From: Hydrangea macrophylla
Taxonomy: Eukaryota > Streptophyta > Magnoliopsida > Cornales > Hydrangeaceae
DNA length: 64,000 bases
Assembly (NCBI GenBank): GCA_033977485.1
Contig: CM066995.1
Coordinates: 47,491,162-47,555,161 of the forward strand
Direction of reading: 5' to 3'
Every line of letters begins with the position of its first letter. Positions within the stretch are counted from its first letter, which is position 1. Of the stretch, positions 1 to 12,586 are shown one piece after another. The position numbers were made by a program, and so were the translations under genes. The notes beneath the pieces are model-generated. The model was given only the letters and a program-made list of their open reading frames with translations, was not told the origin of the DNA and searched no databases.

Positions 1-61
1 AACCCCATATATACTAAATAAGAGAAACAAACTATGTTCTGTAAGTGCCAATGGATTGGGA

Positions 62-825
<764 letters not shown>

Positions 826-981
826 GACACAAAATTAACCAAAGGAAAAGTAAAGGTCATACAAGTATACCGGAATCATTATAAAGGCTTATTCATTAAT
901 GTATATACTCCAAAATACAGGTTATTACATCATCCACCACTAATAAAAAGATTTAATCCTCGAAATCGAAAGCAAGCAGTT

Positions 982-2230
982 TTAAATCAAAAATGGAAAC
1001 TTCTCGCGCATTTGTGACTCTAGCTCGCATGAACCTTCTCCTTCATCATAATGTTTCCACTGGATCTTTACCAATTGAATCTCCTTATTTTTGAGCTTCT
1101 TGATCCATGATCTAGGATCTACACTGGTCCTTAATTGAAGGTGACATTGTCATTGACTTCAATATCCTCAAAGTTGATCTCATGCGTTGTGTTGTGAGCA
1201 CACTTCCTCTGCATATTGATGTGGAAGACGTTGTGCACTCCAGACATTTTCAGTGGCAACTTTCCAACATGCTCTAGGATCTTGAATGGTCCAATAAATG
1301 AAGGTGATAACTTGCCTGTCTTCTGACCATCTAACGATGCCTCGAACATGTAAAACTTTGAGCAGCACGTGATCTCGTACTGCAAACTCCAACTCTTTGC
1401 GACGTTTGTCAGCATAGCTCTTGTGTTGGGTCTGAGCTATCTTCATCTTCTCATGTACAATCTGGATCTTCTCATTAGTCTCTCGTACCATTTCTGGCCC
1501 AAGAAGTTGATTATCTCTGACTTCGGCCCAACACAATAGCGATTGGCACGGTCTTCCGTACAAAGCTTCAAATGGAGCCATTCATATGCTCGTATTGTTG
1601 TAGGCATACTCGATTAACAGTAGGTGCGTCTCCCAAGAACTTTCAAAATTGATGACACAGGCTCGTAGCATATCTTTCATCACTTGATTGACTAGGTCAG
1701 TCAATCCATCGATCTGCGAATGAAAAGCTAAACACAAGTTCAGTGTTGTTCCCATTGCTATCTGAAGACTCTTCCAAAACTGTAGTAAAGTGCGAATCTT
1801 GATCTGACACTATAGAAACAGGTACACCGTGCAGTCGCACAACTTTCTATAGATACATCTAGCTCAATCATTCGACTGGATACGTCATGCTGTAGGCGAT
1901 AAAATGTGCAGTCTTTGTAAGTCGATCTATGATTACCCAAATAGCATCGTGGTTCTGCTGAGACTTTTGCAACCCTACCACAAAATCCTTGGTTCCCATT
2001 ACCATTGGGGAATCGGCACCGGTTTTAGTAGTCTGGGTGGTTTATGGTGTTTTGCCTTCACTTGCTTACAAGTAAGACACTAAGATACATACTCGGCTAC
2101 TTCTAGCTTCATTTTTTCCCACTAGAAATTCCTCTTCAAATCCTTGTACATCTTCGTTCCTCCAGGATGAATAGTCATCCGTAAATTGTGTGCTTCGTCT
2201 AAAATATCTTTCCTAAGATTATCAGTATCA
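982..2230 (-). pseudogene. Gyp1 integrase (degenerate)
   Basis: Integrase part of a Ty3/gypsy pol, read right to left. The HHCC zinc-binding region is near 2050-2200, with the conserved His-Pro-Gly-Gly start and a CLTCKQVK-type end. The region from about 1180 to 1610 carries the typical core-end and C-terminal sequence (YAYN, MAPFEALYGR, then KSYADKRRKELEF). A frameshift near 1380 moves reading into a second frame, and another occurs near 1070. The last frame ends in a TAA at 982-984, giving the pol C-terminus. Several amber stops interrupt the core, so no functional product is expected. Confidence 0.85.
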
Positions 2231-2329
2231 GGCACACATATTCTACCCTTACATCTTAGAGCTCCATTTGTACTGATACTCCATACTTCTGGTTCCTTCG
2301 CTGACATCTTAGTGAACCATAGCTTCAAA

Positions 2330-3720
2330 TCTTCAGTCATCTGTTGTGCTTCTATGATATGGATGATTAGAGTCGATTGGACCATCAAACATCCAAGATG
2401 TAGTCCTTCCATTAACTCCACTGGCTGTAGGTCGAACTCAGCTAAAACTTCTAATACTTTCCATTCTCGAATTAATAATGCAGTGATCACTACTTGAGGT
2501 CGGTGCCTCAAAGCATCGACTACTACATTTGCTTTACCAGGATGGTATTGCAGTGAAAAGTCATAGTCCTTAAGTAACTTCATCCATCTTCGTTGTCGCA
2601 TGTTCAGCTCCTTCTGAGAGAACAGATACCTTAAGCTCTTATGATCCGAGAACAGATTTAATTTTTTACCATACAAATAGTGTCTCCATATCTTCAATGT
2701 GAACACTATCACTGCTAACTCCAGATCATGCGTAGGATAATTCTTCTCGTATGGCTTCAATTGTCTAGATCCATATGCAATGACATTCTCATCTTGTATA
2801 AGCAAACAAACAAGCCCTTGGTGTGATGCATCACTATAGAAAATAAATCTTTCTCCACTCTTGGGTATTGCCAATACCAATGTAGAGGTCAATCTTTCCT
2901 TAAACTCGTGGAATGCATTCTCATGCTTATCTATCCATTCGTACTTTATCACATTCTTTATCAAATTCATAAAAGGTCCTGCTATCTTAGAAAATCCCTC
3001 GACAAATCTTCGATAATATCCTGCTACACCAAGAAAACTTATAACTTCTATAGCATTGGTCGGTCTATTCCAGCTCAAGACTGCATCGATCTTAGATTAG
3101 TCTACTGAGATACCATCCTGAGAGATCACATGTCCCAAGAATTTAACTTTCTATTGCCAAAACTCACACTTACTGAACTTAGCAAATAACTTACTATCTT
3201 AAAGCGTCCGCAAAGTTATCTATAAGTATTCCTTGCGGTCCTCCTCTGTCTTAGAGTAGATCAGGATGTCGCCAATGAACACTATAATGAATTAATCTAG
3301 ATATAATTTGAATACTCTATTCACCAAGTCCATAAAAACTACTGGGGCATTAGTTAACCCAAAAGGCATAGCTAGAAACTCGTAATGGCCGTAGCTTGTC
3401 CTGAACATAATTTTTGACACATCATTTGGGTGAACTAACAACTAGTGATATTCAGAACGCAAGTCAATCTTCGAAAAGATCCTTGATCCTTGCAATTGGT
3501 CAAATAGGTCATCTATCCGAGGAAGCGGATATCTACTCTTGATATTAACCTTGTTTAACTCTCTATAGTCTATATAGAATCGAAGTGCTCCATCCTTCTT
3601 CTTTACAAATAGAACTGGTGTTCCCCATGGCGACGTACTTGGGCAAAAAAATCCCAAATCTTCAAGTTCCTGAACTTACTTATTTAATTCCAACATCTCA
3701 GTTAGCGCCATCCGATATGA
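2330..3720 (-). pseudogene. Gyp1 reverse transcriptase and RNase H (degenerate)
   Basis: A gypsy RT is visible at 3442-3657, with [15 protein letters not shown] and the [14 protein letters not shown] block followed by [11 protein letters not shown]. The catalytic box near 3262-3273 reads F-I-G-D instead of the usual F-I-D-D, so the first catalytic aspartate is lost. RNase H follows at about 2440-2920 ([14 protein letters not shown], then [30 protein letters not shown], then [11 protein letters not shown]). The sequence style fits chromoviruses of the Tekay/Del type. A frame break near 3080-3440 separates the two parts. Confidence 0.9.
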
Positions 3721-3837
3721 AGTCTTAGATATCAGCAATGTTCTAGGTACTAGTTCTATATAAAAGTCTATTTCTCTCTTTAGTAGAAGCCCCTTAATAT
3801 CCTGGAATACATCTGTGAAATCTTGTACAGTAGGGAT

Positions 3838-4405
3838 CTAATCCATCATTGGTTTCGTACTCAAAATCCCGATCACAGCTACACAACTTGTTAGGAACAT
3901 GCCACTCGTTGGCTGACATTGAAATCTAATCGTAGGATGACCTAGTATCGGAAACACAATAGTCCTAGTAGGGTAGCCCAAGTTGGCAACGTACTTGGTA
4001 AGCCAATCCATCCCTAAGATAATGCCGAACTCTGACATTGACAGACTACCAAGTCTGCCAGAAGATTCCTATCTCGCAGGGTTAATGGACAATCTTTGCA
4101 CGCTTTTTTTTTAACTTAATAGTCACTCCCAATGGTGACACAGCCTTAAGTGATGGCTCAAGTGTTTGGGGTTCTAAACCCAACTGACGCACAATCTTAA
4201 TAGCAATAAACGAATGTACAACACCAGTATTGAACAAAGCTTTAACTTGACTATAAAAGAGAACAAGTGTACTTTCCAGATGTTGTTGCTTATTAGCATT
4301 AAAGCCTGCTTCCATGGGAATGATGGCATTCATCCGTGTCTGTTCTAGGGGTCCTTGTATGCCCTGAACCAGTGCCCATAATACCCTCAGCGTGGTGCAT
4401 AACAA
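3838..4405 (-). pseudogene. Gyp1 aspartic protease region (degenerate)
   Basis: The retroviral-type protease entry motif is visible as L-F-N-T-G-V-V-H-S-F-I where gypsy proteases normally have L-F-D-S-G-A-S-H-S-F-I, so the catalytic Asp is replaced by Asn. A downstream piece (3838-4038) carries the GMDWL block typical of the same domain. Frame changes join these pieces to the gag zinc knuckle upstream and RT downstream. Confidence 0.75.
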
Positions 4406-5473
4406 TCCTTGCTCAAGTACCTTGGCTTGTTGTAATTTCGGCAGATAGCATCCGTCCGGTGGTTAACCCTGAGGGTTGTGCAGAACTTGGCAATGTGCCC
4501 TGGCTTCCCACAATTAAAACATCCCCCGTTACTTTATTATGGATTAGTAAGCAATGCCTGAGGCTGTGGTCCCTATCGGTGATATGGCTAGGTCAAGGAT
4601 AACCCTGCTGGGCTTCCTGGTTCCATCCCAGGTTCTCTTTTTCCTCGAAAAATTACCATAGGGTCTCTAACCTTGGGCATTCCTTGGCGGCAGGTTCTGG
4701 AAATTCCTCTATTGGAAGTTCCTCAATGGTTGGGGTATGTTCATCTATTGTCGCTATAGTGCATAGGCATCCTTTTCCAGACTCACAGCAAGTCTCACCA
4801 TTCCTTCAAAACTCTAATTCAGGTGCCCAATCATCATATGGCACAAGTGAGGGTTCAACCTTTGGTGAAACCTTTTCACCTTCTTCTGTGGGGTGTCGAT
4901 CATGTATAGAGCGAATCTTGATAATCGCTCAAACTGTTTTGTATATTCCTGTACAGTCCATTCTTCTTGGACCAAGCTCATGAAATTATTTTCCTACTAT
5001 TGATCCTTCTCATCTTCTGAAAAGTATTTTTCAAAAAATCTCCCTTTAAACGTCTCCCATGGCATCACTGTTGCAGCGCTCATCCCAATTGTGGCCTTTT
5101 TAGCATGCTACCAATTTGTAGTGGCATAGGTCAACTGAAACGTAGCAAGATGATGCATATCTTGCTCATTACACTCCAAGGCTTCAAATATCAGCTTCAT
5201 CTCCCTTATCCACTACTCAGCTCTCCATGGCTTGATTAACCCATCGAACTTCTCCGCTCGTAGGTTACAGAAATGTTTGAGTAGTTTATCTCTGGTCTAT
5301 CTCAGTAGAATTTGTGCAATAGGGGGTTGGACAGGTTGTTGATTGGTAGCATGGTTGTAGGTATCACCTACATACTCCATTCGTTGCATAAATGACTCGA
5401 AGACACCACTAGGATCCATGCCCTCCGAAATAGGTGCTCCAAGTCGTGGCGTATTTCTTCTAGTTTTAACCAT
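4406..5473 (-). pseudogene. Gyp1 gag with zinc knuckle (degenerate)
   Basis: Reading starts at an ATG complementary to 5471-5473 with a basic N-terminus (MVKTRRN) and continues through a retrotransposon gag domain (WIREMKLIFEALEC, then FEKYFSEDEKDQ). A CX2CX4HX4C zinc knuckle lies at 4480-4521 (C-F-N-C-G-K-P-G-H then C). In-frame amber codons and frameshifts occur throughout. The start lies about 200 bp from the insertion point of the solo LTR at 5672. Confidence 0.8.
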
Positions 5474-6236
5474 AGTGATCTTGTATGATGTGTACCTATA
5501 AGAGACCTATCGATTAGTTGACAATCTTCTTAGAGAAACAAAATCATGATAGAGCGATAAGTAGTAAGAACTAACAGTTCTACTAATCAACACACATCAA
5601 ACTCAATCACACCATAGATATCACAAAAGAATACTCGTATATATATATATATATAGATCACAAGACGTACCTGTAGACACCCCAATTTTGACCATACGTC
5701 GAATTAAGGGGAGTGCAACCTCTAAGATCCAATGATGACAAGTGTCCGACTAATTTAGGACTTCCAAAGATGACTTAAACTCTTTCGAAAGCTCTTTCAA
5801 GTTAAAAATAAAAGAAAAAGGAGAGAAATTCAGCATGAACCCCGAAAAATAAAGTCAACAGTTGACCTAGTGAAAAGTCAACGGGTCAAAAGGGAGTCAA
5901 TCATAAAATTTTTGAATTTCAAGATGAAAAATCCCGGTAATTGTTCATTGGGTCTCCCTTATGCTAGAAATGATTTTTAAGAATTTTTAAATGAAAGGAA
6001 TCATGGTGAAATCGAAAGGCTTTTAAAGAAAATTGTGCAGAAAATCGATATTTTGCCTTCGGAGGGAGAGTTGACTTTTTTTCCTTAAGGATTTTGATTT
6101 TTTAGATATTTTTATTGAATCCAAATGGGGGGTATTTCCTTAATTACATTTAATGTCTTAAGTAAATGTCGTTAATTAAACGACATTTACTTAAATGATA
6201 TGAAATGAAATTAAGGTGCTGAATAGTGCTGAATTG

Positions 6237-6375
6237 CAGTGCAGCGGCAGTCAGGGTGCACGAACGGCAGTCAGTGAATGCCGCTGCGGCACTCAGCGAG
6301 TGCCGCTCCGGCATCCAGTGAGTGCCGCAACGGCTCTCAGTGAGTGCCGCTACGTTTCTCCGAGTGCCGCGTTTT
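6237..6375. repeat. GC-rich palindromic short-repeat array in solo LTR
   Basis: Five to six copies of a roughly 26-bp unit built around GAGTGCCGC and CGGCACTCAG. Neighbouring units form hairpin words such as TGCCGCTGCGGCA. The array ends about 100 bp upstream of the TATA-type sequence, so it occupies the U3 enhancer position. Confidence 0.75.
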
Positions 6376-6476
6376 TGTGACAGTTTTCCAAAAGTAGGTC
6401 GGTTCACATCCCGAAAAGTGGCGGCGGGAATTAGGGTTTTGGCTGTGAATTTCCCAAAATGCCCCCTAATGATTGC

Positions 6477-6486
6477 CTATAAATAG
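6477..6486 (+). promoter_or_regulatory. TATA box of the solo LTR
   Basis: CTATAAATAG is a strong plant TATA match. It is preceded by the GC-rich array and followed about 30 bp downstream by a GA/A-rich stretch, as expected for the U3-R transition of an LTR. Confidence 0.6.
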
Positions 6487-7109
6487 AGGGTGTATATCCC
6501 TTTGTTTGAGAGAGAAAAAAAAAGGGTAGAACATTAGAATGTTGGGATTCCTATATTGATTCTCACCCAAAATCAAGAGAGTATTAGAGAGGTTTGTTGG
6601 AAGAAAGAGCAAATGAGGAGCTTAATCACCATTTGGAAGGCCTTAAAGCAACCAAGAAGTTGAGGATCATTAGAGGTAAAACTCTAAACTAATTAGTGTA
6701 TTTAGTAGCTCAATCACAATATATAGATACTTAGGATCTTTTACACATTTTCAAAACCTCTCTTCTCACCTCATTTCATCACACACCACATATATTGCGA
6801 TTGAGCTTTTATGTCATTAGTTTGGATCAAAATAGTTCAATGGTTAAAGCTTAATAAAATTTTAAAGAAAAGCATTGGTCATTTTCTTTTGATTATGTTT
6901 ATCTCCTTGGATTTATAAGACTTTCAATGTCTTACTTAAATCCATGTGTTTAGAGTCCTTCAATGTCCTTATAAACTCATGATTCATGAGGGGATTGAGG
7001 TTTATTTCTAGTATATTGAGTTAATGAGTCCAAACTTCATCCATAGTTTGAGATCATTACATTGAGGTTTTATGAAGTCCTTCATACTTCATTGAAACCC
7101 ATGAGTTCA

Positions 7110-7590
7110 AGTGTTATTAGTCTCCAATGACCATCAAATGGTAGGAGAAGTAGCCTAGTTTAAGTCCATCTCCATGGCTTAAGCTAATCTTTTTCTTAGG
7201 TTTGAGGAGTTCTTCATACTTCATTTAAAATCTACTTGTGTGTATCATTAGTCTCCAATGACCATCAAATGGTACGAGAAGTATTTTGGTTTAAGCCCAT
7301 CTCTATGGCTTAGGCTAATCCTTTCCTTAGGATTTGAGAAGTTCCTCATACTTCATCTAAAACCTACATGTAAGTGTGTCTCTAGCCTCCAATGACCATC
7401 AAATGGTAGGAGTAATAAGTTGAATTCAAGCTTTCGTCTATAAAGTTTGAGTTCATTGTTTGGAATTTTGAGAAGTTCATTTCATACTTCATCAAAATCC
7501 ATAAGTATAAAGTGTTTTTAGTCTTCAAGGACCATCAAATGGTAGAAGAAGTAGTTTGGTTTAGTCCCAACTTCACGTTTTAATAGTTGA
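7110..7590 (+). repeat. Four degenerate ~130-bp repeats in solo LTR
   Basis: The block TCCAATGACCATCAAATGGT, followed by AGGAGAAGTA, recurs near 7120, 7250, 7385 and 7528, each time followed by a related sentence about 60 bp long. The spacing of 120-145 bp indicates an old tandem duplication inside the LTR. Confidence 0.75.
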
Positions 7591-9349
7591 GGTTAACCAA
7601 CAAAGTTGGACTAGCAAAATGAAAACAGTGAGTTCACAAACTGTTTTTGATCAAGGATTTTTAATTTGAAATCAGACCGTTGGAATTGAATGAAACCAAC
7701 GGGAAAGTGTTCATAACACAAAGATCCACCACTGTGATTTTTGTTTTAAGAAGATTTCATGTTTTGAGTAGTTTGATCATGAGTTTTGTGAGACAACCAC
7801 AATCTGTCCAGAATTTCAGAATAGTTTCAGAACAGCAACATGTTTTTGAAATTAGTAAATCAGAACCCTAATAAAGTATTTGTGACCCAAAATATTTTTT
7901 TCTATGAACCTTAATGTGTTAGGAAAGTTCCCTAAAACGAATGAAGCAATTCAGATTTGTTTGCTATTTTTAAAAAATCATACAAGATCTCTGGACAGAG
8001 AATTGTAAAATTCTGAGTGAGGTCTAGTATTTTCCGTATTCCCGGAGATCTAACCGTTGAAACCTAGATTTTCTTTTTGGGTTAGAAACTAGACTCACAG
8101 AGGCATAACATATCCAAAAATCATTAAGATCCAACCGTTGGAAGTATTTTATTGCTATTTTTTAAGATCTGGTCTGCTCTCTGTAATTCATAAAAAACTG
8201 CTACTGTTTTTGTCTAATCTTATTTATTTCAACTCAAATGGTTCCCTAATGTCTTGGGACTCAAATCATGTTTTGAATAATGATAATTTAGCTTAAATCC
8301 AGAGGTTAAGTGATCCAAATTAGTGAATAAATCCATGTTTTATTCTTGTTCACATTCATTCATTCATGTACATTAATGCTTATGATTAGAACTAGCTATT
8401 GGATAAAATTGAATTTCATGCTTGTCAGATCTAAGCTAGAGGATTAGGATTGATTGTTTAATATCATATTATTATGTGAAGCATGTGGACTAATACTTGT
8501 TTTGTAGCGCATTTGAGGTACAATTTCTCATCTCTTCTCTAGTTTATTCCATTTGTTGATTTCATTGATTTTCGACTCCATGCGCGACACCTTAGAATTA
8601 GGTTTTGCTTTACTTGTATATATGGATTAGAGACTCTTTTTCTAGGTTTTATCTATTTGCATGCATTTGCACGTTTAAATATTCGCGGCCGGATCCCGGG
8701 TAAGTTCTCTAGTTCCCTATTTTGCATATCATATTGCTTGCTACTTGAATTATATGGTTTTTGAACGATATTTTGTAAATTGGCAATTTTACACTATTTC
8801 GACCTGCTTGTGTAATGTATACTTTATATCTATGTATTAAGTTGAGGGCATACTTAGATTAATAATTGGATTAAAAGGATGTTAAGTAGAGGCCTATCGC
8901 GAGATAGGATGAAAAGGGGTGTTTTAGTCCATTGGGCTCCTTCCCTTTTCATTCCATAATCCCCGGACCTAGTCAAATCTTTGGTTTCGCAAAAGATCAG
9001 TCTCCTTTTGAAATGGTTTCTTAATTTTCCTTTTAAAAAATTAAGTGGCGACTCATTTATTTTGAATTTGAAGTTGGAAAAAGATTTTAAATAAGAAAAG
9101 TTGTGGATAATAAGAAAAACTGCGGTATCCACAGTACCGTGGAGTACACAATAGTCAAACTATGTATCACGTAGGACATAAACTATTACAGTACTAAAGT
9201 CACTATACAACACTACTACTAGTGGTAAACATCTATACAAAGCTATAGTCAAATAGTTATCTCTCAAGCTCCCAAAAATCATAACAACATGTCTTGATAA
9301 AACTAACAAAATCTAACCCCACCGTTCCTGACTCAAAAATTATCAGTAT

Positions 9350-10379
9350 CTGATCCAGCTGGTGGTGCCTCATCCTCGGATGCAATGTCCATCTCCATAG
9401 GTGGATCATCCTCTGTTGGTGTAGTGAAACCTCTAACTACCACTCCAATATCTCAATCCTCAACCATCATCTCATCAATGTCCATATCCCCAATACCGAA
9501 TGCTGGCTCAGCAACATTGGTGACTACCTCAAAAAATCCTGTAACTGCGGCCATAGCCTCTGCTAGCTCGGCCTCTCCTACAATGAATCCATCTAGCTGT
9601 GCAACCATCTGTACTACCCACTCTACTGCCATATTGGCAATAGCTGCCATCTATAATATAGGCCCTACTTGTAACTCGGGCACAACTGGTACCTCAAGTA
9701 CGACTAGCTCCTCTGGCTCTTCATCCCCTATAACTTCACCTCCCTTAGCTATCGCAGCACCCTTGCCTACTATGACATCCATCTCTATAGGCTCTAGATC
9801 CTCTGGCTCCTCCTCTGGGTCCTCTAGCTCCTAGTTGGGAACATACGCTAGCTCCTCCGGGTCATCCTCCGACTCCTCATCATCCATGGGCTCCCCCTCT
9901 CCATCTCGGTCTATATCCTCATCAGGATGCTCATCCTCTAGCTCGGCATCCTTTGTCGAATCCTCGTCATTCTATATCGGCTCAGGCTCTGGGTCTTCAA
10001 ACTAATCCTGAGGCTCTAAATCTAGCATGTCGGGTACCGGTGATGCTAAATGTGCTATAGGTGCTGGCAGAATAGGTCCTCCAAGAATAGCTCGCAACTC
10101 AATCACATCTATATCTAGCTTGCTTTGCACCAAGCGAGACATCTCACGATATATCGCCTCATCAGTGCTAGTGAAATGATAAGCATCCATATGCATTTGT
10201 GTCGGATGTGTCCATCCGTTGACATAGAGCACCTTCTACATATCCTCCTCTAGATAATGGCTGGCTATTTGACGTATACGATCCTGGTAACAGTCCAGGT
10301 CAGATGGCTCCAAAGTATTCCCGTGGATCATATGTCCTCCGTAAGGGTCATCCATGAACCTATGAAGATCTAGATCCAT
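9350..10379 (-). pseudogene. Extra acidic ORF between PBS and gag of Gyp1
   Basis: On the minus strand an ATG at 10379-10377, about 125 bp after the primer-binding site, opens a frame of about 340 codons kept in one phase but cut by amber/opal stops (for example near 10238 and 10007). The N-terminal third is a mixed sequence with YVNGWTHPTQMHMD and TDEAIYREMSRLVQ. The middle is very acidic (runs of E/D with P). The C-terminal part is hydrophobic-acidic. Most breaks are single TAG codons, as expected from C-to-T decay of CAG. It lies before gag in the same orientation, separated from it only by the inserted solo LTR. I recognise no domain. Its phase conservation suggests a former protein-coding ORF of the element. 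Confidence 0.6.
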
Positions 10380-10502
10380 GCTAGCCTACAAAGAAACTAT
10401 CTACCATCAGGAGGACGAACTTATCTTATCATATCTCATCTCCTGTATCTTAAATGATTGGACCAGATGCTGTGCAATAATTAGTGAAAAAAAGTATCAA
10501 AC

Positions 10503-10522
10503 CTAAGGTTTTGATACCGAAA
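10503..10522 (-). other. Gyp1 primer-binding site
   Basis: The minus strand reads GGTATCAAAACC followed by TTAGGT, close to the initiator-Met tRNA primer site GGTATCAGAGCC used by many plant LTR elements. It directly adjoins the LTR edge at 10527 and fixes the element's orientation. Confidence 0.6.
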
Positions 10523-10526
10523 ATCC

Positions 10527-12244
10527 TATCACGCCCTAGAGCAGCAAAAATAGAGACAAATATTTTCCTTTTTGGGTCCATAGGGAATGACAGGTGAAGT
10601 CACTCAATTGTCCACACCACACAATACTAGTCAACTAATAGAATAAAGACAGTAATATAACTAAGCTGAATATATTACAAAGATTCTAGCTATACAGTAA
10701 TCAGAGTCCACGATAGCAAAAAATATAAAAGGTTTGGAAGCAACATATGCCCAAGTACCAATTATTACAAAATACAACAAAAATATGAAACTAGTAACTA
10801 TCCAGTCTTCAGCTGGCGTAGACATAATTGTCAGGGCAGTAATCTTCTCCTACATATCCATCCTCGATGGGGCTACACTCCACATTTTTTTGTCCTCTAG
10901 GTAGTAGCCATCATCGTCAGCTCCATCACCTGCATTAAAAGGAATAAGATAGTATGGACAGGAAATGTCTAGGCAATAACGGTGGTCAACTTACTGAGAG
11001 CTGAGTGAATATAAACTAACAGGGTTCCAGTTATATAATATAATAACAAGTTATGAAATAAATAAGATATAGTGTTACAATAGTATCTTCATCTTTATTC
11101 AAACCTCGTTACTCAACCCTTATCGTCTTATTATCCTAAGACCGATAGTCAACATAACTTTACTGAAAGAACAGACTCATTCATTTAACTCTATAGATAT
11201 GCCATTATTCCGTCCACCGCTTTTAAGAACATATTCATAGCTCACTACATGTCAATGACTACACGTTAGTCCATCCCCAGCTCGTTAAGGACTTATCACC
11301 AACCACCGCATGTCAGGGATATAACATTTCAAACAACAACATATCAAGCCTATTACCATGACTCATCGATGTCTACCAGTGATCCCCAACTGCCGCTCGT
11401 TAAGGACATATCCGTCCACCACTTGTTAAGAATATATCATAGATCACCTGGCTATCATAGGACTGCTTGCTCCCGTCCACCGCTCATTAAGGATATCTTA
11501 CCGTCCATTGCTCGTTAAGGACATAACATGACTAAGTATTCACCCACGTCCAATTCTCAGAACTTATCAAACCTACCTACGTGCAGTACTAATATTGATA
11601 CATTAAAAATCCCATCGTGGCCTGACTACTCTGATTAAAGTGAAATGAATATCAAACTCATCATGAATGACATAGTAACTATCATTATAACACCAATCCA
11701 CTGTTTATAACCATACTATTCTTTGGCATTACATTATCCCTGATAATCCCCGTAGTTGCGTAATGGAAGTCTAAATTGATAAATGAACAATTGATCCCCT
11801 TATATAAAAAACAAGAAAAACAAACCATGTTCTGTATGTGCCAATCGATTCGGACCGGGGTCCAATCGATTGGGATAAAATTGTAACAATCGATTAGGGA
11901 ACCATGGCAATCAATTGGGAAAAAATAATACCAATCGATTGCAAACTTTGGCAATTAATGAGGTTACAAATAATGGCAATTGATTAGAAACTATCCAATC
12001 GATTGGATCCAAACTGATAGCAATCAATTGGGAAAAAGCCAATCAATTGGGATTTCGTCTACTCCAACAGAAGCTTAGTCCAACATATGTAAACATCTTA
12101 GGGACGTGTTCGTTATGTCTAAACTTCTATAAAACTCATAAACATTCATATAAAAGGAACCAAGTAAGTTAGAACTCACCTAGGGTGTGTTTGGGTGTGT
12201 GCTTGGATATGGAGCTTGAAACCTCAAGGTTTCTCTCTCCCTCC

Positions 12245-12282
<38 letters not shown>

Positions 12283-12439
12283 CTCCCCTCCTGTACCTTC
12301 TCTCTTGATCTCTATCTTCTCTTCTCCTCTTTCCCTTCCTTTCTGCTTCTTCTTCTTCTCTGCTTCTCTTGACAGTGTGTGTATGCTTGTGTATATATGT
12401 ATATATATGGATGTATATAAGTGTATACATATATATATC

Positions 12440-12480
<41 letters not shown>

Positions 12481-12585
12481 GAACTGTAAAAATAGCCTCA
12501 ACCACGAAATGAATGCATATATATAGAAATGAGAGTGCCACATGTCAAGTAAGCATGACATGAATGCATATATATATATAGGTAG
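10527..12585 (-). repeat. Gyp1 5' LTR, truncated
   Basis: The plus strand begins TATCACGCCCTAGAGCAGC, close to the TGTCATGCCCCAGAATAGC that opens the LTR at 39513. It contains a transcribed-region-like segment, a degenerate repeat built on CGCTCGTTAAGGACAT (11215-11530), ten AATCGATT-type words (11842-12050) and TC/AT microsatellites (12234-12474). Homology with 1-612 supports LTR identity. The right end is lost at about 12585, where Gyp2 integrase begins. Confidence 0.75.
11215..11530. repeat. Degenerate CCGCTCGTTAAGGACAT repeats in Gyp1 LTR
   Basis: Words related to CCACCGCTCGTTAAGGACAT recur about seven times at 11215, 11276, 11390, 11416, 11478 and 11505. The solo gypsy LTR at 39513 has a different repeated word, CATCGTCGCCCCA, at the equivalent position, suggesting fast-evolving repeats at a fixed place in this LTR lineage. 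Confidence 0.6.
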
Positions 12586-12586
12586 C

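Larger units (their letters stand above)
5672..9133 (+). mobile_element. Solo LTR, 3.46 kb, with GTACC target duplications
   Basis: It starts TGTAGACACC and ends GGTATCCACA, a TG...CA pair with imperfect terminal inverted repeats. It is flanked by perfect 5-bp duplications GTACC at 5667-5671 and 9134-9138. No coding region is present. It has a TATA-type promoter near 6477, a GC-rich palindromic array just upstream of it and a degenerate internal repeat at 7110-7590. The start sequence is shared with the Gyp2 LTR, so a Tat/Ogre-like gypsy origin is likely. It most simply arose by recombination between two LTRs after insertion upstream of Gyp1 gag. Confidence 0.85.

Noticed and set aside
9385..9834. 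149-residue serine/threonine-rich plus-strand ORF
   Set aside because: Antisense to the acidic minus-strand ORF, whose phase is kept over a longer span and fits the element orientation.
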